Origin: Clostridiales bacterium | GTDB lineage: Bacteria > Bacillota > Clostridia > Peptostreptococcales > Anaerovoracaceae | DNA: 15,935 nucleotides | Direction of reading: 5' to 3' | NCBI GenBank assembly: GCA_009778415.1 | Contig: WRJV01000318.1 | Coordinates: forward strand, 1 to 15,935 | Part shown: positions 6,156-13,477 of the stretch, in pieces | How the letters are laid out: every line of letters starts with the position of its first letter | How positions within the stretch are numbered: position 1 is the stretch's first letter | Program-made: the position numbers and the translations under genes | The notes under the pieces: generated by a model | What the model was told of the DNA's origin: nothing | Databases searched by the model: none | What the model saw: only the letters and a program-made list of their open reading frames with translations

Positions 6156-7535
6156 TTAACCTGCGGTAGCCATGGCTGGCCCCTGCTCAATTGTACCGTC
6201 CGCCAAACCCTCGCGGCAGGTTTTTTGAATCAGCCTCACCGCAACGACCAGCAGCGCAGAGTAAATAACTATAAACCCAAGCAAGGAGAGCAGCACAGCC
6301 GGCGCTGGAACCACCCGGCTCACGCCTTCGCTCACAGTCTGAAGCCCGTATACTATCCATGGCTGCCGCCCGACTTCGGCCACCAGCCAGCCTCCGGTAT
6401 TTGCCAGATACGGCAGAAGCATGCTAGGTATCAGAAGCTTCAAATACCCGTGCTTTGTTTCCAGCCTTTCAGGCCGCTGCCACAGCAGCGCCAAGATTGA
6501 CATCAGCAACATCAGCGCACCTCCGGCAAGCATGACGCGGAAAGCGTAGAACGTTACCCAAACGTTGGGTACGTAGTCGTCGACCCCGTATTCGGCAACC
6601 ATTTCCTTCTGTATGTCGTTGATCCCGTCAACCTGCCTGCCAAACTCGCTGTAGGAAAGGAAGCTCAACATGCCAGGCACTTTCAAAGCGAAAGAGTTCT
6701 CGCCGTTTGCCTTGTCCGGGAAAGCTATTATCGCCCAGTCGGGATTGTCCGACGTGTTCCAGTGCGCATCTGCAACAGCCATCTTCATCGGTTGCTCTTG
6801 CACTAGGTACATCCCTTGGAAATGGCCGATGCCCGCTACTGCTACCGTGCCGATGAAAGCAAAAATGGCTGCTTGCTTGAACGCTATGTTGAAAAGCTGC
6901 TTCTCTCTGCCTTTGAGAATCTGGTACGCCGATACGCCCAGCACGAAGAACCCAACCGTAGCCAGCGCCCCGGAGAAAACATGGGCGTACTGGTACGCAG
7001 TGTGGGAGTTTGTGAGCAGCTCCCCGAAACTCGTAAGCTCTGCCCTTCCTGTCGCTTCATTGAGATGGTAGCCCACTGGGTTTTGCATGAACGAATTGGC
7101 AGTAAGTATCCAGAAAGCCGATATTGTGGTAGCTATGGCAACCAGCCACATGCAAGCCAGATGCAGCTTTTTCGATAGTTTTTCCCAGCCAAACACCCAC
7201 AAGCCCAAAAATGTAGACTCGATAAAAAAGGCCAGCAAGGCTTCGATAGCCAATGGCGCACCAAAAATGTCCCCGACATAGCGGGAATACTCGCTCCAGT
7301 TCATCCCAAATTGGAATTCCTGAACGATGCCCGTCGCCACTCCCATGGCAAAGTTGATTAGAAATAATTTCCCTAGGAATTTAACCAGTTTTTTCAAGCC
7401 CTCGTCGCCGGTACTCAGGTAGCGCGTCTGCAGTACAGCCAAAAACAGCGATAGCCCAATAGAAAGCGGTACAAAGAAGTAATGAAACACTGTAGTCGTG
7501 GCAAACTGCAACCGTGCCAGCATCAACACATCCAC
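6156..7535 (-). CDS. cydA: Cytochrome bd oxidase subunit I (short quinol loop)
   Basis: The haem-bearing subunit of cytochrome bd, 459 residues from the GTG at 7535-7533. That start is preferred to an in-frame ATG 69 bp upstream because AAGGAGGA lies seven bases before it and the protein then begins MDVLMLARLQFATTTVFHYF, like other CydA proteins. Expected ligands are present: H18 (high-spin haem), H185 and M335 (haem b558), E98 and E106 in the proton path, and the GGWLVAEVGRQPW motif (381-393). The Q-loop is short, as in Bacillus-type enzymes and unlike the roughly 520-residue E. coli protein. In the quinol site K251 matches E. coli K252, but the position of E257 is Asp (D256). It is first in the operon cydA-cydB-cydDC, with a promoter in the divergent intergenic region. 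Confidence 0.97.
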   Translation of the reverse strand: MDVLMLARLQFATTTVFHYFFVPLSIGLSLFLAVLQTRYLSTGDEGLKKLVKFLGKLFLINFAMGVATGIVQEFQFGMNWSEYSRYVGDIFGAPLAIEALLAFFIESTFLGLWVFGWEKLSKKLHLACMWLVAIATTISAFWILTANSFMQNPVGYHLNEATGRAELTSFGELLTNSHTAYQYAHVFSGALATVGFFVLGVSAYQILKGREKQLFNIAFKQAAIFAFIGTVAVAGIGHFQGMYLVQEQPMKMAVADAHWNTSDNPDWAIIAFPDKANGENSFALKVPGMLSFLSYSEFGRQVDGINDIQKEMVAEYGVDDYVPNVWVTFYAFRVMLAGGALMLLMSILALLWQRPERLETKHGYLKLLIPSMLLPYLANTGGWLVAEVGRQPWIVYGLQTVSEGVSRVVPAPAVLLSLLGFIVIYSALLVVAVRLIQKTCREGLADGTIEQGPAMATAG

Positions 7536-7592
7536 TCTGCATTCCTCCTTTAAGTTTAATAAGAGATAAATGTTAAAATTATATCCGTTATT

Positions 7593-7621
7593 ATTATACA
7601 ACATATAAAAAAAAAATGCAA
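7593..7621 (-). promoter_or_regulatory. Candidate promoter of the cydABDC operon
   Basis: On the minus strand: -35 TTGCAT (7616-7621, 3/6), a 17-nt spacer that includes a run of T, and a perfect -10 TATAAT (7593-7598). A second TATAAT (7578-7583) lies 15 bp closer to cydA but has no recognisable -35 at the right distance. The weak -35 suggests regulation, perhaps by an activator. The leader to the GTG start would be about 50 nt. Confidence 0.5.
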
Positions 7622-7635
7622 GTCATTCTTGACTT
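7620..7635. promoter_or_regulatory. Dyad AAGTCA-N4-TGACTT, possible operator
   Basis: A 16-bp sequence with perfect 6-bp inverted arms (7620-7625 and 7630-7635). It abuts and slightly overlaps the -35 element of the cydA promoter, and a further AGTC half-site follows at 7639. The position fits a transcription factor acting on cydA. It does not match the Rex (TTGTGA-type) or Fnr/Crp consensus closely, so the regulator is unknown. With 6-bp arms in AT-rich DNA, chance cannot be excluded. Confidence 0.3.
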
Positions 7636-7682
7636 ATTTAGTCCAATATTTCTGATTCAGTAATGTTATTCTCTTGATTCTA

Positions 7683-7711
7683 TTTACAAAGCATGATTTT
7701 TCAAGTATACT
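7683..7711 (+). promoter_or_regulatory. Candidate promoter of the hdr-flx-men operon
   Basis: -35 TTTACA (7683-7688, 5/6), a 17-nt spacer, and -10 TATACT (7706-7711, 5/6). Expected start is near 7718, leaving a leader of about 50 nt before the ATG at 7767. A small dyad, AACAT-N4-ATGTT at 7718-7731, falls just at or after the start point and could be an operator, though its arms are only 5 bp. The region 7551-7766 contains no gene. Confidence 0.6.
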
Positions 7712-7766
7712 ACAAGTAACATTAACATGTTTCTGAAAGTCCGGTTTTGCTGAAAGGAGGAAATGA

Positions 7767-8336
7767 ATGGCTGAAAAAAACCTCAGCTCGCTGTCTGCCG
7801 CAAACGCGGTGCGCATAGAGGCCTTGGCAGACAGCATAGGCGCCAAACTTCACGAGTGCTACCAATGCGGCAAATGCACCGCAGGATGCCCCATGGCTGG
7901 CAGCATGGACCTGATGCCACGCCAAGTGATCAGGCACCTGCAGCTTGGCCTTCTTGACGAGGCGCTGCACAGCCGCGCACCTTGGATTTGCGCCACTTGC
8001 TATACTTGTTCTGCCCGCTGCCCCCACGACGTGCCCATCTCAGAACTTATGGAAGCGGTTCGGCAGCAAGCCGAGCGCGCCGGCATAAGGCCAATCAGGC
8101 GCTCGCACCTGTTCACGAAATATTTCTTGCTGCCCCTGAAGTGGTTTGGCAAAAACCACGAACTGACCCTGACCATGTTCTACAACCTTGCCAGCGGCCG
8201 AGTCCTGCAGCACTTCTCCTATTTGCCGGCAATGCTGAAGGGCAGCAAACTAAAAATATTCCCTGCTCGCGTCAAGAACCGCGAAGCGGTGCGCAGGCTG
8301 ATGGAAAATTGTGAACGGGAGGCAGAACGAATATGA
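7767..8336 (+). CDS. hdrC: Heterodisulfide reductase subunit C-like iron-sulfur protein
   Basis: A 189-residue cytoplasmic protein with two [4Fe-4S] cluster motifs: C31-x2-C34-x2-C37-x3-C41 and C75-x2-C78-x2-C81-x3-C85 (CYQCGKCTAGCP and CATCYTCSARCP). This is the HdrC pattern. HdrC carries electrons between the HdrA flavin subunit and the catalytic HdrB subunit. The C-terminal half is moderately hydrophobic but shows no clear membrane helix, so the complex is probably soluble rather than of the membrane HdrDE type. The start ATG has AAAGGAGG six bases upstream (7753-7760). It is the first gene of the operon and overlaps hdrB by four bases (ATGA). It could also be named as a generic 4Fe-4S dicluster protein, but the neighbours fix the assignment. 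Confidence 0.92.
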   Translation: MAEKNLSSLSAANAVRIEALADSIGAKLHECYQCGKCTAGCPMAGSMDLMPRQVIRHLQLGLLDEALHSRAPWICATCYTCSARCPHDVPISELMEAVRQQAERAGIRPIRRSHLFTKYFLLPLKWFGKNHELTLTMFYNLASGRVLQHFSYLPAMLKGSKLKIFPARVKNREAVRRLMENCEREAERI

Positions 8337-9214
8337 AATACTCCTACTTTCCAGGCTGCGGCATGGAAGCCACGGGCATAGAATATGCCAAATCGCTGGC
8401 TTTCGTCAACCGCGCGATAGGCGTTGAATTCATCGAAATCGACGATTGGAACTGCTGCGGCGCCACCGCCGGGCACTCAACGAGCCATGAGCTGGGGATG
8501 GCGCTCCCCGCGCGCAACCTGGCCCTGTCTGAACAGCAACGCCCAGGGATGCCCATAGTGGTGCCCTGCGCTTCCTGCTACTCCCGCATGAAGTACGCCC
8601 TGCAAGCAGCCCAAGGCAGTGAAAACGAGAAGCTTTCGCGGCTGATAGGAATGCCTGTAAGCGGAGCAGCAGAAATAGTGAGCATCATGGAAGCTTACAG
8701 CGACCCGGTAGCAGCTGAAGCGATCAAGGCTGCCATCAAGAAGCCTTTGGACGGGCTCAAGGTGGCTTGCTATTACGGATGCCTCTACACGCGTCCGCCA
8801 AAAGTCACAGGCATGGAAAACTGCGAAGACCCCCAGGCGATGGACGAACTGGTGCGTCTGACCGGCGCAGCCTGCGTCGACTGGGCTTTCAAGACCGAAT
8901 GCTGCGGCGCCGGCCACCATGTGGATTTGCCGGCAGAAAGCAAGCCTCTCCTTTACAAAATCTACAAAAACGCCCGTGCAAACGGCGCACAGGCAATAAT
9001 TACAGCCTGCCCCATGTGCATGATGAACCTCGACATGCGACAAGGCGCCGTCAACATGGCATATGGCGAGGACTTCGACCTGCCGGTCTATTTCCTCACC
9101 GAACTGCTTGCAGTGGCAATGGGGGCTGGCTTTGGAGAATGCGGAGTCGCAACCCATTTCCACCCAGCCAAAAAACTGCTGCAAAACCTTATCAACAACA
9201 AGGAGGTGGTGTAG
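8333..9214 (+). CDS. hdrB: Heterodisulfide reductase subunit B-like, disulfide-reducing subunit
   Basis: A 293-residue protein with two CCG domains (Cys-rich, DUF224). In methanogens these bind two noncubane [4Fe-4S] clusters that cleave the CoM-CoB disulfide. Both ligand sets are visible: C9, C41, C42, C79, C82, and C150, C190, C191, C226, C229 (motifs YFPGCG, NCCG, PCASC; YYGC, ECCG, ACPMC). Their spacing follows methanogen HdrB almost exactly, so this should be a catalytically competent disulfide reductase. The substrate in bacteria is unknown; CoM and CoB are not expected, and DsrC-like trisulfide or disulfide proteins have been proposed in sulfate reducers. The ATG overlaps the hdrC stop, with GGGAGG upstream. 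hdrA begins directly after the stop. Confidence 0.94.
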   Translation: MKYSYFPGCGMEATGIEYAKSLAFVNRAIGVEFIEIDDWNCCGATAGHSTSHELGMALPARNLALSEQQRPGMPIVVPCASCYSRMKYALQAAQGSENEKLSRLIGMPVSGAAEIVSIMEAYSDPVAAEAIKAAIKKPLDGLKVACYYGCLYTRPPKVTGMENCEDPQAMDELVRLTGAACVDWAFKTECCGAGHHVDLPAESKPLLYKIYKNARANGAQAIITACPMCMMNLDMRQGAVNMAYGEDFDLPVYFLTELLAVAMGAGFGECGVATHFHPAKKLLQNLINNKEVV

Positions 9215-11197
9215 ATGGCCAGGACCGGCGTAATAATCTGCCATTGCGGCTCCAACATAGCCTCTGTGGTCGACGTAGAAAGAGTGGCGCTGGCTGCCGG
9301 CCAGATGCCCGGAGTGACGTACGCTGCCACAAACAAATACACATGCTCCATAAGCGGGCAGGACATGATAAAGCAAGCCATTGCGGAGCATGAACTGGAT
9401 CGCTTGGTCATAGCCTCATGTACGCCCCGGATGCACGAAACAACTTTCCGCAAAATGCTGACGAAAACCAGCATCAACCCGTACATGCTTGAAATAGCAA
9501 ACATCCGCGAGCAGTGCAGCTGGGTACACACGGACAAGGAAAAAGCTACAGAAAAAGCCATCGACCTTGTACACATGGCAGTTGCAAAGGTGCTAAAAGA
9601 CCAGCCCCTATTCACTTCCTCTATCCCGGTGCACAAGAAATGCCTAGTCGTCGGCGGCGGCATCGCCGGCATCCAAGCAGCCCTAGACGTAGCTGAAGCT
9701 GGCTATGAGGTCACGCTGGTGGAGCGAGAGCCTTCCATCGGAGGCAAGATGGTGATGCTGGACAAGACCTTTCCAACCCTTGACTGCTCTGCCTGCATTT
9801 CAACGCCAAAAATGGCAGAGGCAGGTGCGCACCCCAACATCAGGCTCATGACATCCTGCGAAATTTCAGCCGTAACAGGCTACATAGGCAATTTTCAAGT
9901 GACGATACGGCAAAAACCGCGCTACGTGAACCACGACACTTGCACCGGCTGCGGCCTGTGCGAGGAAAAATGCCCCACGAAAGTCACCAACCTGTTCGAC
10001 CAGAGCTTGTCAAAACGCAAAGCCATCTACAAGCTGTTCCCGCAAGCCGTTCCAGCCAAACCAGTCATCGACTCGGAGCATTGCACCATGCTGAAAAGCG
10101 GCAAATGCGGCCTGTGCTCCAAATTGTGCCCGCTGGGTTGCATCAATTTCGAGGATCAGGAAGACTTCATAACAGAAACATTTGGCGCCATAGTCCTTGC
10201 CACGGGCTACGACCTCATAGACTGGGCGAAGGCTTACCCCGAGTACGGCGGCGGCAAATACGCAAACGTCATCAGCGGCCTTCAGTTCGAGCGCCTCGTC
10301 AACGCCTCCGGCCCTACCGAAGGCCACATACAGCGGCCCGGCGACGGCGCGGAGCCAAAGACAGTTGTGATAGTCAAATGCGTGGGCAGCCGAGACCCGG
10401 CAAAAGCGAAGGCTTACTGTTCCAGGGCCTGCTGCATGTACGCAGCTAAGCACGCCCACCAGATACTGGAAAAAATAGAAGGCTCGAAAGTGTACGTCTT
10501 TTACATCGACGTGCGCACCCCGGGCAAAGGCTATGAGGAATTCTATGACAAAACCCGTGCGGACGGCGCCGTTTACATCCGAGGGCGGGTCTCGAAAATA
10601 TACGAGGAGGGCGGCAAGCTGATCTGCAAAGGCGAAGACACCTTGATCGGCAAGCAGGTAGCTGTGGAAGCCGACATGGTGGTGCTTGAAACTGCCATGG
10701 AACCAGCACACGGCTCGACGGAAACAGCCGCAACCGCCGGTGTCAGCGCAGACAAAGACGGATGGCTCACGGAAGCCCATCCAAAGCTGCGCCCTGTAGA
10801 AACTCAAACGGCGGGCGTATACCTTTGCGGAACGGCGCAAGGGCCAAAAGACATACCGGACACTGTGGCGCAGGCTTCTGCCGCAGCAGCAAAAGTCCTT
10901 GGCTTGCTTGCCAAGGACGAGCTTGAGACCAGCCCGATGATAAGCGTAGTGGACGCTCCAAAATGCAGCGGCTGCGGTTTTTGCGAGCAGGTTTGCCCCG
11001 TAAAAGCCATCAGCATGGTCGACGTGCCGTCCATGTACAACGGCAAGCGCGTGACGCGCACCGTGGCTCAGGTCAATTCCGGGCTGTGCAGCGGCTGCGG
11101 AGCATGTTCTGCTGCATGCCGTACCGGCTGCATAGACCTGCTTGGCTTCACAAACAAACAAATACTGGAGGAGGTGGACGCGCTGTGGCAAGAATAG
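9215..11197 (+). CDS. hdrA: Heterodisulfide reductase subunit A-like, FAD and iron-sulfur bifurcating subunit
   Basis: A 660-residue flavoprotein, full length for HdrA. After an N-terminal domain (CHCG at 9-12, CTPRMHE near 69-75) comes the FAD-binding GGGIAG (147-152) with VERE around 169-172, and DCSAC (190-194). Cluster motifs are C243-x2-C246-x2-C249-x3-C253, then C290-x7-C298-x2-C301-x3-C305, and two C-terminal ferredoxin motifs starting at C584 and C625. C389, C402, C406 and C407 keep the spacing of the extra cluster in methanogen HdrA. In that complex the HdrA FAD is the electron-bifurcating site, splitting pairs between ferredoxin and the HdrBC disulfide branch. The same role is inferred here, with NADH supplied through the Flx proteins. 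An AAGGAGGTGG ribosome site lies in the hdrB end; the ATG follows the hdrB stop with no gap. Confidence 0.95.
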   Translation: MARTGVIICHCGSNIASVVDVERVALAAGQMPGVTYAATNKYTCSISGQDMIKQAIAEHELDRLVIASCTPRMHETTFRKMLTKTSINPYMLEIANIREQCSWVHTDKEKATEKAIDLVHMAVAKVLKDQPLFTSSIPVHKKCLVVGGGIAGIQAALDVAEAGYEVTLVEREPSIGGKMVMLDKTFPTLDCSACISTPKMAEAGAHPNIRLMTSCEISAVTGYIGNFQVTIRQKPRYVNHDTCTGCGLCEEKCPTKVTNLFDQSLSKRKAIYKLFPQAVPAKPVIDSEHCTMLKSGKCGLCSKLCPLGCINFEDQEDFITETFGAIVLATGYDLIDWAKAYPEYGGGKYANVISGLQFERLVNASGPTEGHIQRPGDGAEPKTVVIVKCVGSRDPAKAKAYCSRACCMYAAKHAHQILEKIEGSKVYVFYIDVRTPGKGYEEFYDKTRADGAVYIRGRVSKIYEEGGKLICKGEDTLIGKQVAVEADMVVLETAMEPAHGSTETAATAGVSADKDGWLTEAHPKLRPVETQTAGVYLCGTAQGPKDIPDTVAQASAAAAKVLGLLAKDELETSPMISVVDAPKCSGCGFCEQVCPVKAISMVDVPSMYNGKRVTRTVAQVNSGLCSGCGACSAACRTGCIDLLGFTNKQILEEVDALWQE

Positions 11198-11628
11198 ATG
11201 CAGAAAACTGGGAACCGAAGATACTCGCCTTTTGCTGCAACTGGTGTACATACACCGGCGCGGACCTGGCGGGGCTGAACCGCATGAAATACCCCGACAA
11301 CATCCGGATCGTCAGAGTGCCCTGCTCCGGCAGGGTCAACCCGCAGTTCATACTGCGCGGTTTTCAGAAAGGCTACGACGGAGTGCTCGTCTGCGGCTGC
11401 CACCCCGGCGACTGCCACTACACAAGCGGCAACTACTTCACGCGCCGCCGGTTCCTTTTGATGAAACGGCTTTTGGAATACGCCGGCATCGAAACCGGCC
11501 GTTTCCAAGCCCGCTGGATTTCTGGAGCAGAAGCCGCCAAATTCCGCGACACTGTCCTGAAAGTCACCGAAGAAATACGCGCCTTGGGGCCAAACCACAG
11601 GATGAAGGAGGCTGATGACCATGAGTGA
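11185..11628 (+). CDS. flxD: MvhD/FlxD-like [2Fe-2S] electron-transfer subunit
   Basis: A 147-residue protein of the MvhD/FlpD family. It carries electrons from the donor module (a hydrogenase in methanogens, the FlxABC proteins here) to HdrA. The conserved cysteines are visible: C17-C18-x2-C21 near the N terminus (AFCCNWCTYTGAD), C47 (VPCSGR), and C70, C72, C77 (VCGCHPGDCHY). The RRRFLLMKRLLEYAGI segment is also typical. The start is GTG at 11185, ten bases after GGAGG (11170-11174). It overlaps the last 13 bases of hdrA. No ATG gives a sensible N terminus, and the family length (about 140 residues) agrees. In some bacteria this domain is fused to HdrA; here it is separate but translationally linked by the overlap. 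Confidence 0.92.
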   Translation: MARIDAENWEPKILAFCCNWCTYTGADLAGLNRMKYPDNIRIVRVPCSGRVNPQFILRGFQKGYDGVLVCGCHPGDCHYTSGNYFTRRRFLLMKRLLEYAGIETGRFQARWISGAEAAKFRDTVLKVTEEIRALGPNHRMKEADDHE

Positions 11629-12472
11629 TGTCCAAAACACCCTGCGCGACCGGGTCCGTTCCCTTCTTGCCGAAGGCAAGATAAGCTGCTTCATCGGCTG
11701 GGGCCCCACCCGGTTCAAAGACCGGACAATCCCGAAATTCGCAAACAAGCCGGAAGATGCAGGAGAGCTGGTCTACAACGAGCATTGCCTCAGCAATTTG
11801 GCCAAGTACGCGCTTGATTTTCAATTCAGCGCAGAAGTGGCCGGGATTGCCGTGCGCGGTTGCGAATCCCGCGCAATCAACCGCCTGATCGCTGACGGCC
11901 GCCTTACGCGCAGCAAGCTGTACCTCGTGGGGATACCTTGCGAAGGGATGCTTGAAAACGGGAGCACAGCTGAAAAATGTGCATTCTGCCGCCACCGAAA
12001 CCCTGTCGTCTATGACGAGCTCATAGGGGAACCTGTGGCTGAACAAGAAAACCCGCCGCGTTTCGAGCAGGTGCTGGAGCTGGAAAGCGCAAGTTCAGAG
12101 GATCGCTACGATTTCTGGCAGCGGGAATTCGCCAAATGCATCCGCTGCTACGCCTGCCGCAACGCATGCCCAGCCTGCAACTGCATGGAATGCTACACGG
12201 AGCAGTACCGCACCGGCTGGCAGGGCAAGCAGGCAAACACGCTGGAAAACTCTGTCTTCGGCTTCACCCGCGCCTACCATATCGGCGACAGGTGCATAGA
12301 ATGCGGAGAGTGCGAACGGGTCTGCCCCATGGGGATTCCATTGATGAAGCTGAACCGCAAGCTGGTGAAAGACGTCGAGTCGCTGTTCGGCAGCGAAGAA
12401 TCAGGGCTTTCAGACGACGCCTCCCATGCCTTGGGTTGCTACGACAAGGAAGACCTTGAAGAATTCATGTGA
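11621..12472 (+). CDS. flxC: FlxC-like 4Fe-4S dicluster protein
   Basis: A 283-residue cytoplasmic protein with an alpha/beta N-terminal part (GWGPTRF, then VRGCESRAI at about 78-86 and GIPCEGML, related to the FrhB/FdhB-like fold) and a C-terminal ferredoxin domain. Cluster motifs are C173-x2-C176-x2-C179-x3-C183, followed closely by extra cysteines (CPACNCMEC), and C225-x2-C228-x2-C231-x3-C235. By gene order it corresponds to FlxC of the FlxABCD-HdrABC system, passing electrons from the NADH-oxidising FlxA/FlxB to FlxD/HdrA. An ATG also exists six bases upstream, but the AAGGAGG at 11605-11611 is nine bases from the ATG at 11621 and only three from the other. It overlaps flxD by eight bases. 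The symbol rests on synteny; the generic call of 4Fe-4S dicluster protein is certain. Confidence 0.8.
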   Translation: MSDVQNTLRDRVRSLLAEGKISCFIGWGPTRFKDRTIPKFANKPEDAGELVYNEHCLSNLAKYALDFQFSAEVAGIAVRGCESRAINRLIADGRLTRSKLYLVGIPCEGMLENGSTAEKCAFCRHRNPVVYDELIGEPVAEQENPPRFEQVLELESASSEDRYDFWQREFAKCIRCYACRNACPACNCMECYTEQYRTGWQGKQANTLENSVFGFTRAYHIGDRCIECGECERVCPMGIPLMKLNRKLVKDVESLFGSEESGLSDDASHALGCYDKEDLEEFM

Positions 12473-12484
12473 GGGGGGAAAAAA

Positions 12485-13477
12485 GTGGAACTAAAAAAAG
12501 AGAACTTGGAAAAAGCATTGACAGCGCTGACGCGGCTTGGCAAGGTTCTGGTGCCGGGCGTTGTCGACGGCGTGAAAAAATTCGTGCCCTATGCGGCCGG
12601 AGCTGACATCGACCTTGACATGGTCAACACTACCCTTCCGCCCAAGGACGTGCTATTCCCCCAGACGCAGAAGATGTACCGTTTTACAACCGGCCCTGAT
12701 GCAGCCTTTGAAGAAATCTCGGACGCAGAGGAGCAAATCCTTTTCGGCGCCCGCCCCTGCGACGCCCAGTCCATCGACTGCCTAGACAAGGTGTTTCTGT
12801 CTGGCGAATACACTGATGCGTACTATGCAGACAAGCGCGGCAAACTGACCATTGTAGCCGCCGCCTGCGCAAAAGCCGCACCGACCTGCTTCTGCCGGAG
12901 CATGGGCGTTGACCCGGGAGGGGCGCCAAACGCCGACCTGCTGCTGGCGCCAACAGCAGGCGGTTGGAACCTCCACTGCCAAAGCGACAAGGGGAAAGCC
13001 GTGCTGGAAGCGCTGTCGGGCCTGCTTGAAGATGCAGACGGGCAAGCGCTGCCACCTGCACAGCCGGAACTTGTGGTTGACATGGCGCCGGTGGCAGAAA
13101 AGATATCCACGATGTTTGAACACCCAATATGGGACGAGCTGCACCGCCCCTGCATCGGCTGCGGAACCTGCACTTTCGTCTGCCCCACCTGCTACTGTTT
13201 TGAGATGGGGCCGGAAATGCACGGCGCTGAAGGCACGGAAATGCGCTACTGGGACAGCTGCATGTTCAGCGAGTACACGCGAATGGCTGGCGGGCACAAC
13301 CCGCGCCCCAGCGCAAAAGAACGGCTGCGCAACCGCTATCTGCACAAGCTGTCGTACTTTGTAGAGCGCTATGGGCAGACACTTTGCGTCGGCTGTGGCC
13401 GTTGCGTCGAAAAATGCCCGGCAAACCTGGATATAAGCAGGGCTATCGAAATGATCGGGGAGGCGAAAACAGAATGA
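12485..13477 (+). CDS. flxB: FlxB-like 4Fe-4S protein (HydB/AsrA-type)
   Basis: A 330-residue protein resembling the beta subunit of sulfhydrogenase and anaerobic sulfite reductase subunit A. The N-terminal region holds FGARPCDAQSIDCLD (88-101) and CAKAAPTCFCRSMG (128-141). The C-terminal ferredoxin domain has C223-x2-C226-x2-C229-x3-C233 and C301-x2-C304-x2-C307-x3-C311. Such subunits sit between an FAD/NAD(P)-binding partner and the rest of the complex, and the next gene encodes that partner. The start is GTG at 12485, twelve bases after the flxC stop, with a purine-rich GAGGGGGG site just upstream. It ends in a four-base overlap (ATGA) with flxA. FlxB is assigned by gene order and by pairing with the NAD(P)H-binding gene. 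Confidence 0.82.
   Translation: MELKKENLEKALTALTRLGKVLVPGVVDGVKKFVPYAAGADIDLDMVNTTLPPKDVLFPQTQKMYRFTTGPDAAFEEISDAEEQILFGARPCDAQSIDCLDKVFLSGEYTDAYYADKRGKLTIVAAACAKAAPTCFCRSMGVDPGGAPNADLLLAPTAGGWNLHCQSDKGKAVLEALSGLLEDADGQALPPAQPELVVDMAPVAEKISTMFEHPIWDELHRPCIGCGTCTFVCPTCYCFEMGPEMHGAEGTEMRYWDSCMFSEYTRMAGGHNPRPSAKERLRNRYLHKLSYFVERYGQTLCVGCGRCVEKCPANLDISRAIEMIGEAKTE

Noticed and set aside
7571..7728. Rex-type redox operator in the divergent region
   Set aside because: Half-sites TGTTAA (7571) and TTAACA (7723) occur, but no properly spaced full TTGTTAA-N4-TTAACAA dyad was found.
8477..9391. Long antisense open frame (304 codons) opposite hdrB and hdrA
   Set aside because: It is a frame left open by the codon bias of the genes on the plus strand; it has no ribosome site and no recognisable protein motif.
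10010..11251. Antisense open frame of 413 codons opposite hdrA and flxD
   Set aside because: The plus strand clearly encodes HdrA with all cluster motifs; the antisense product shows no family resemblance.
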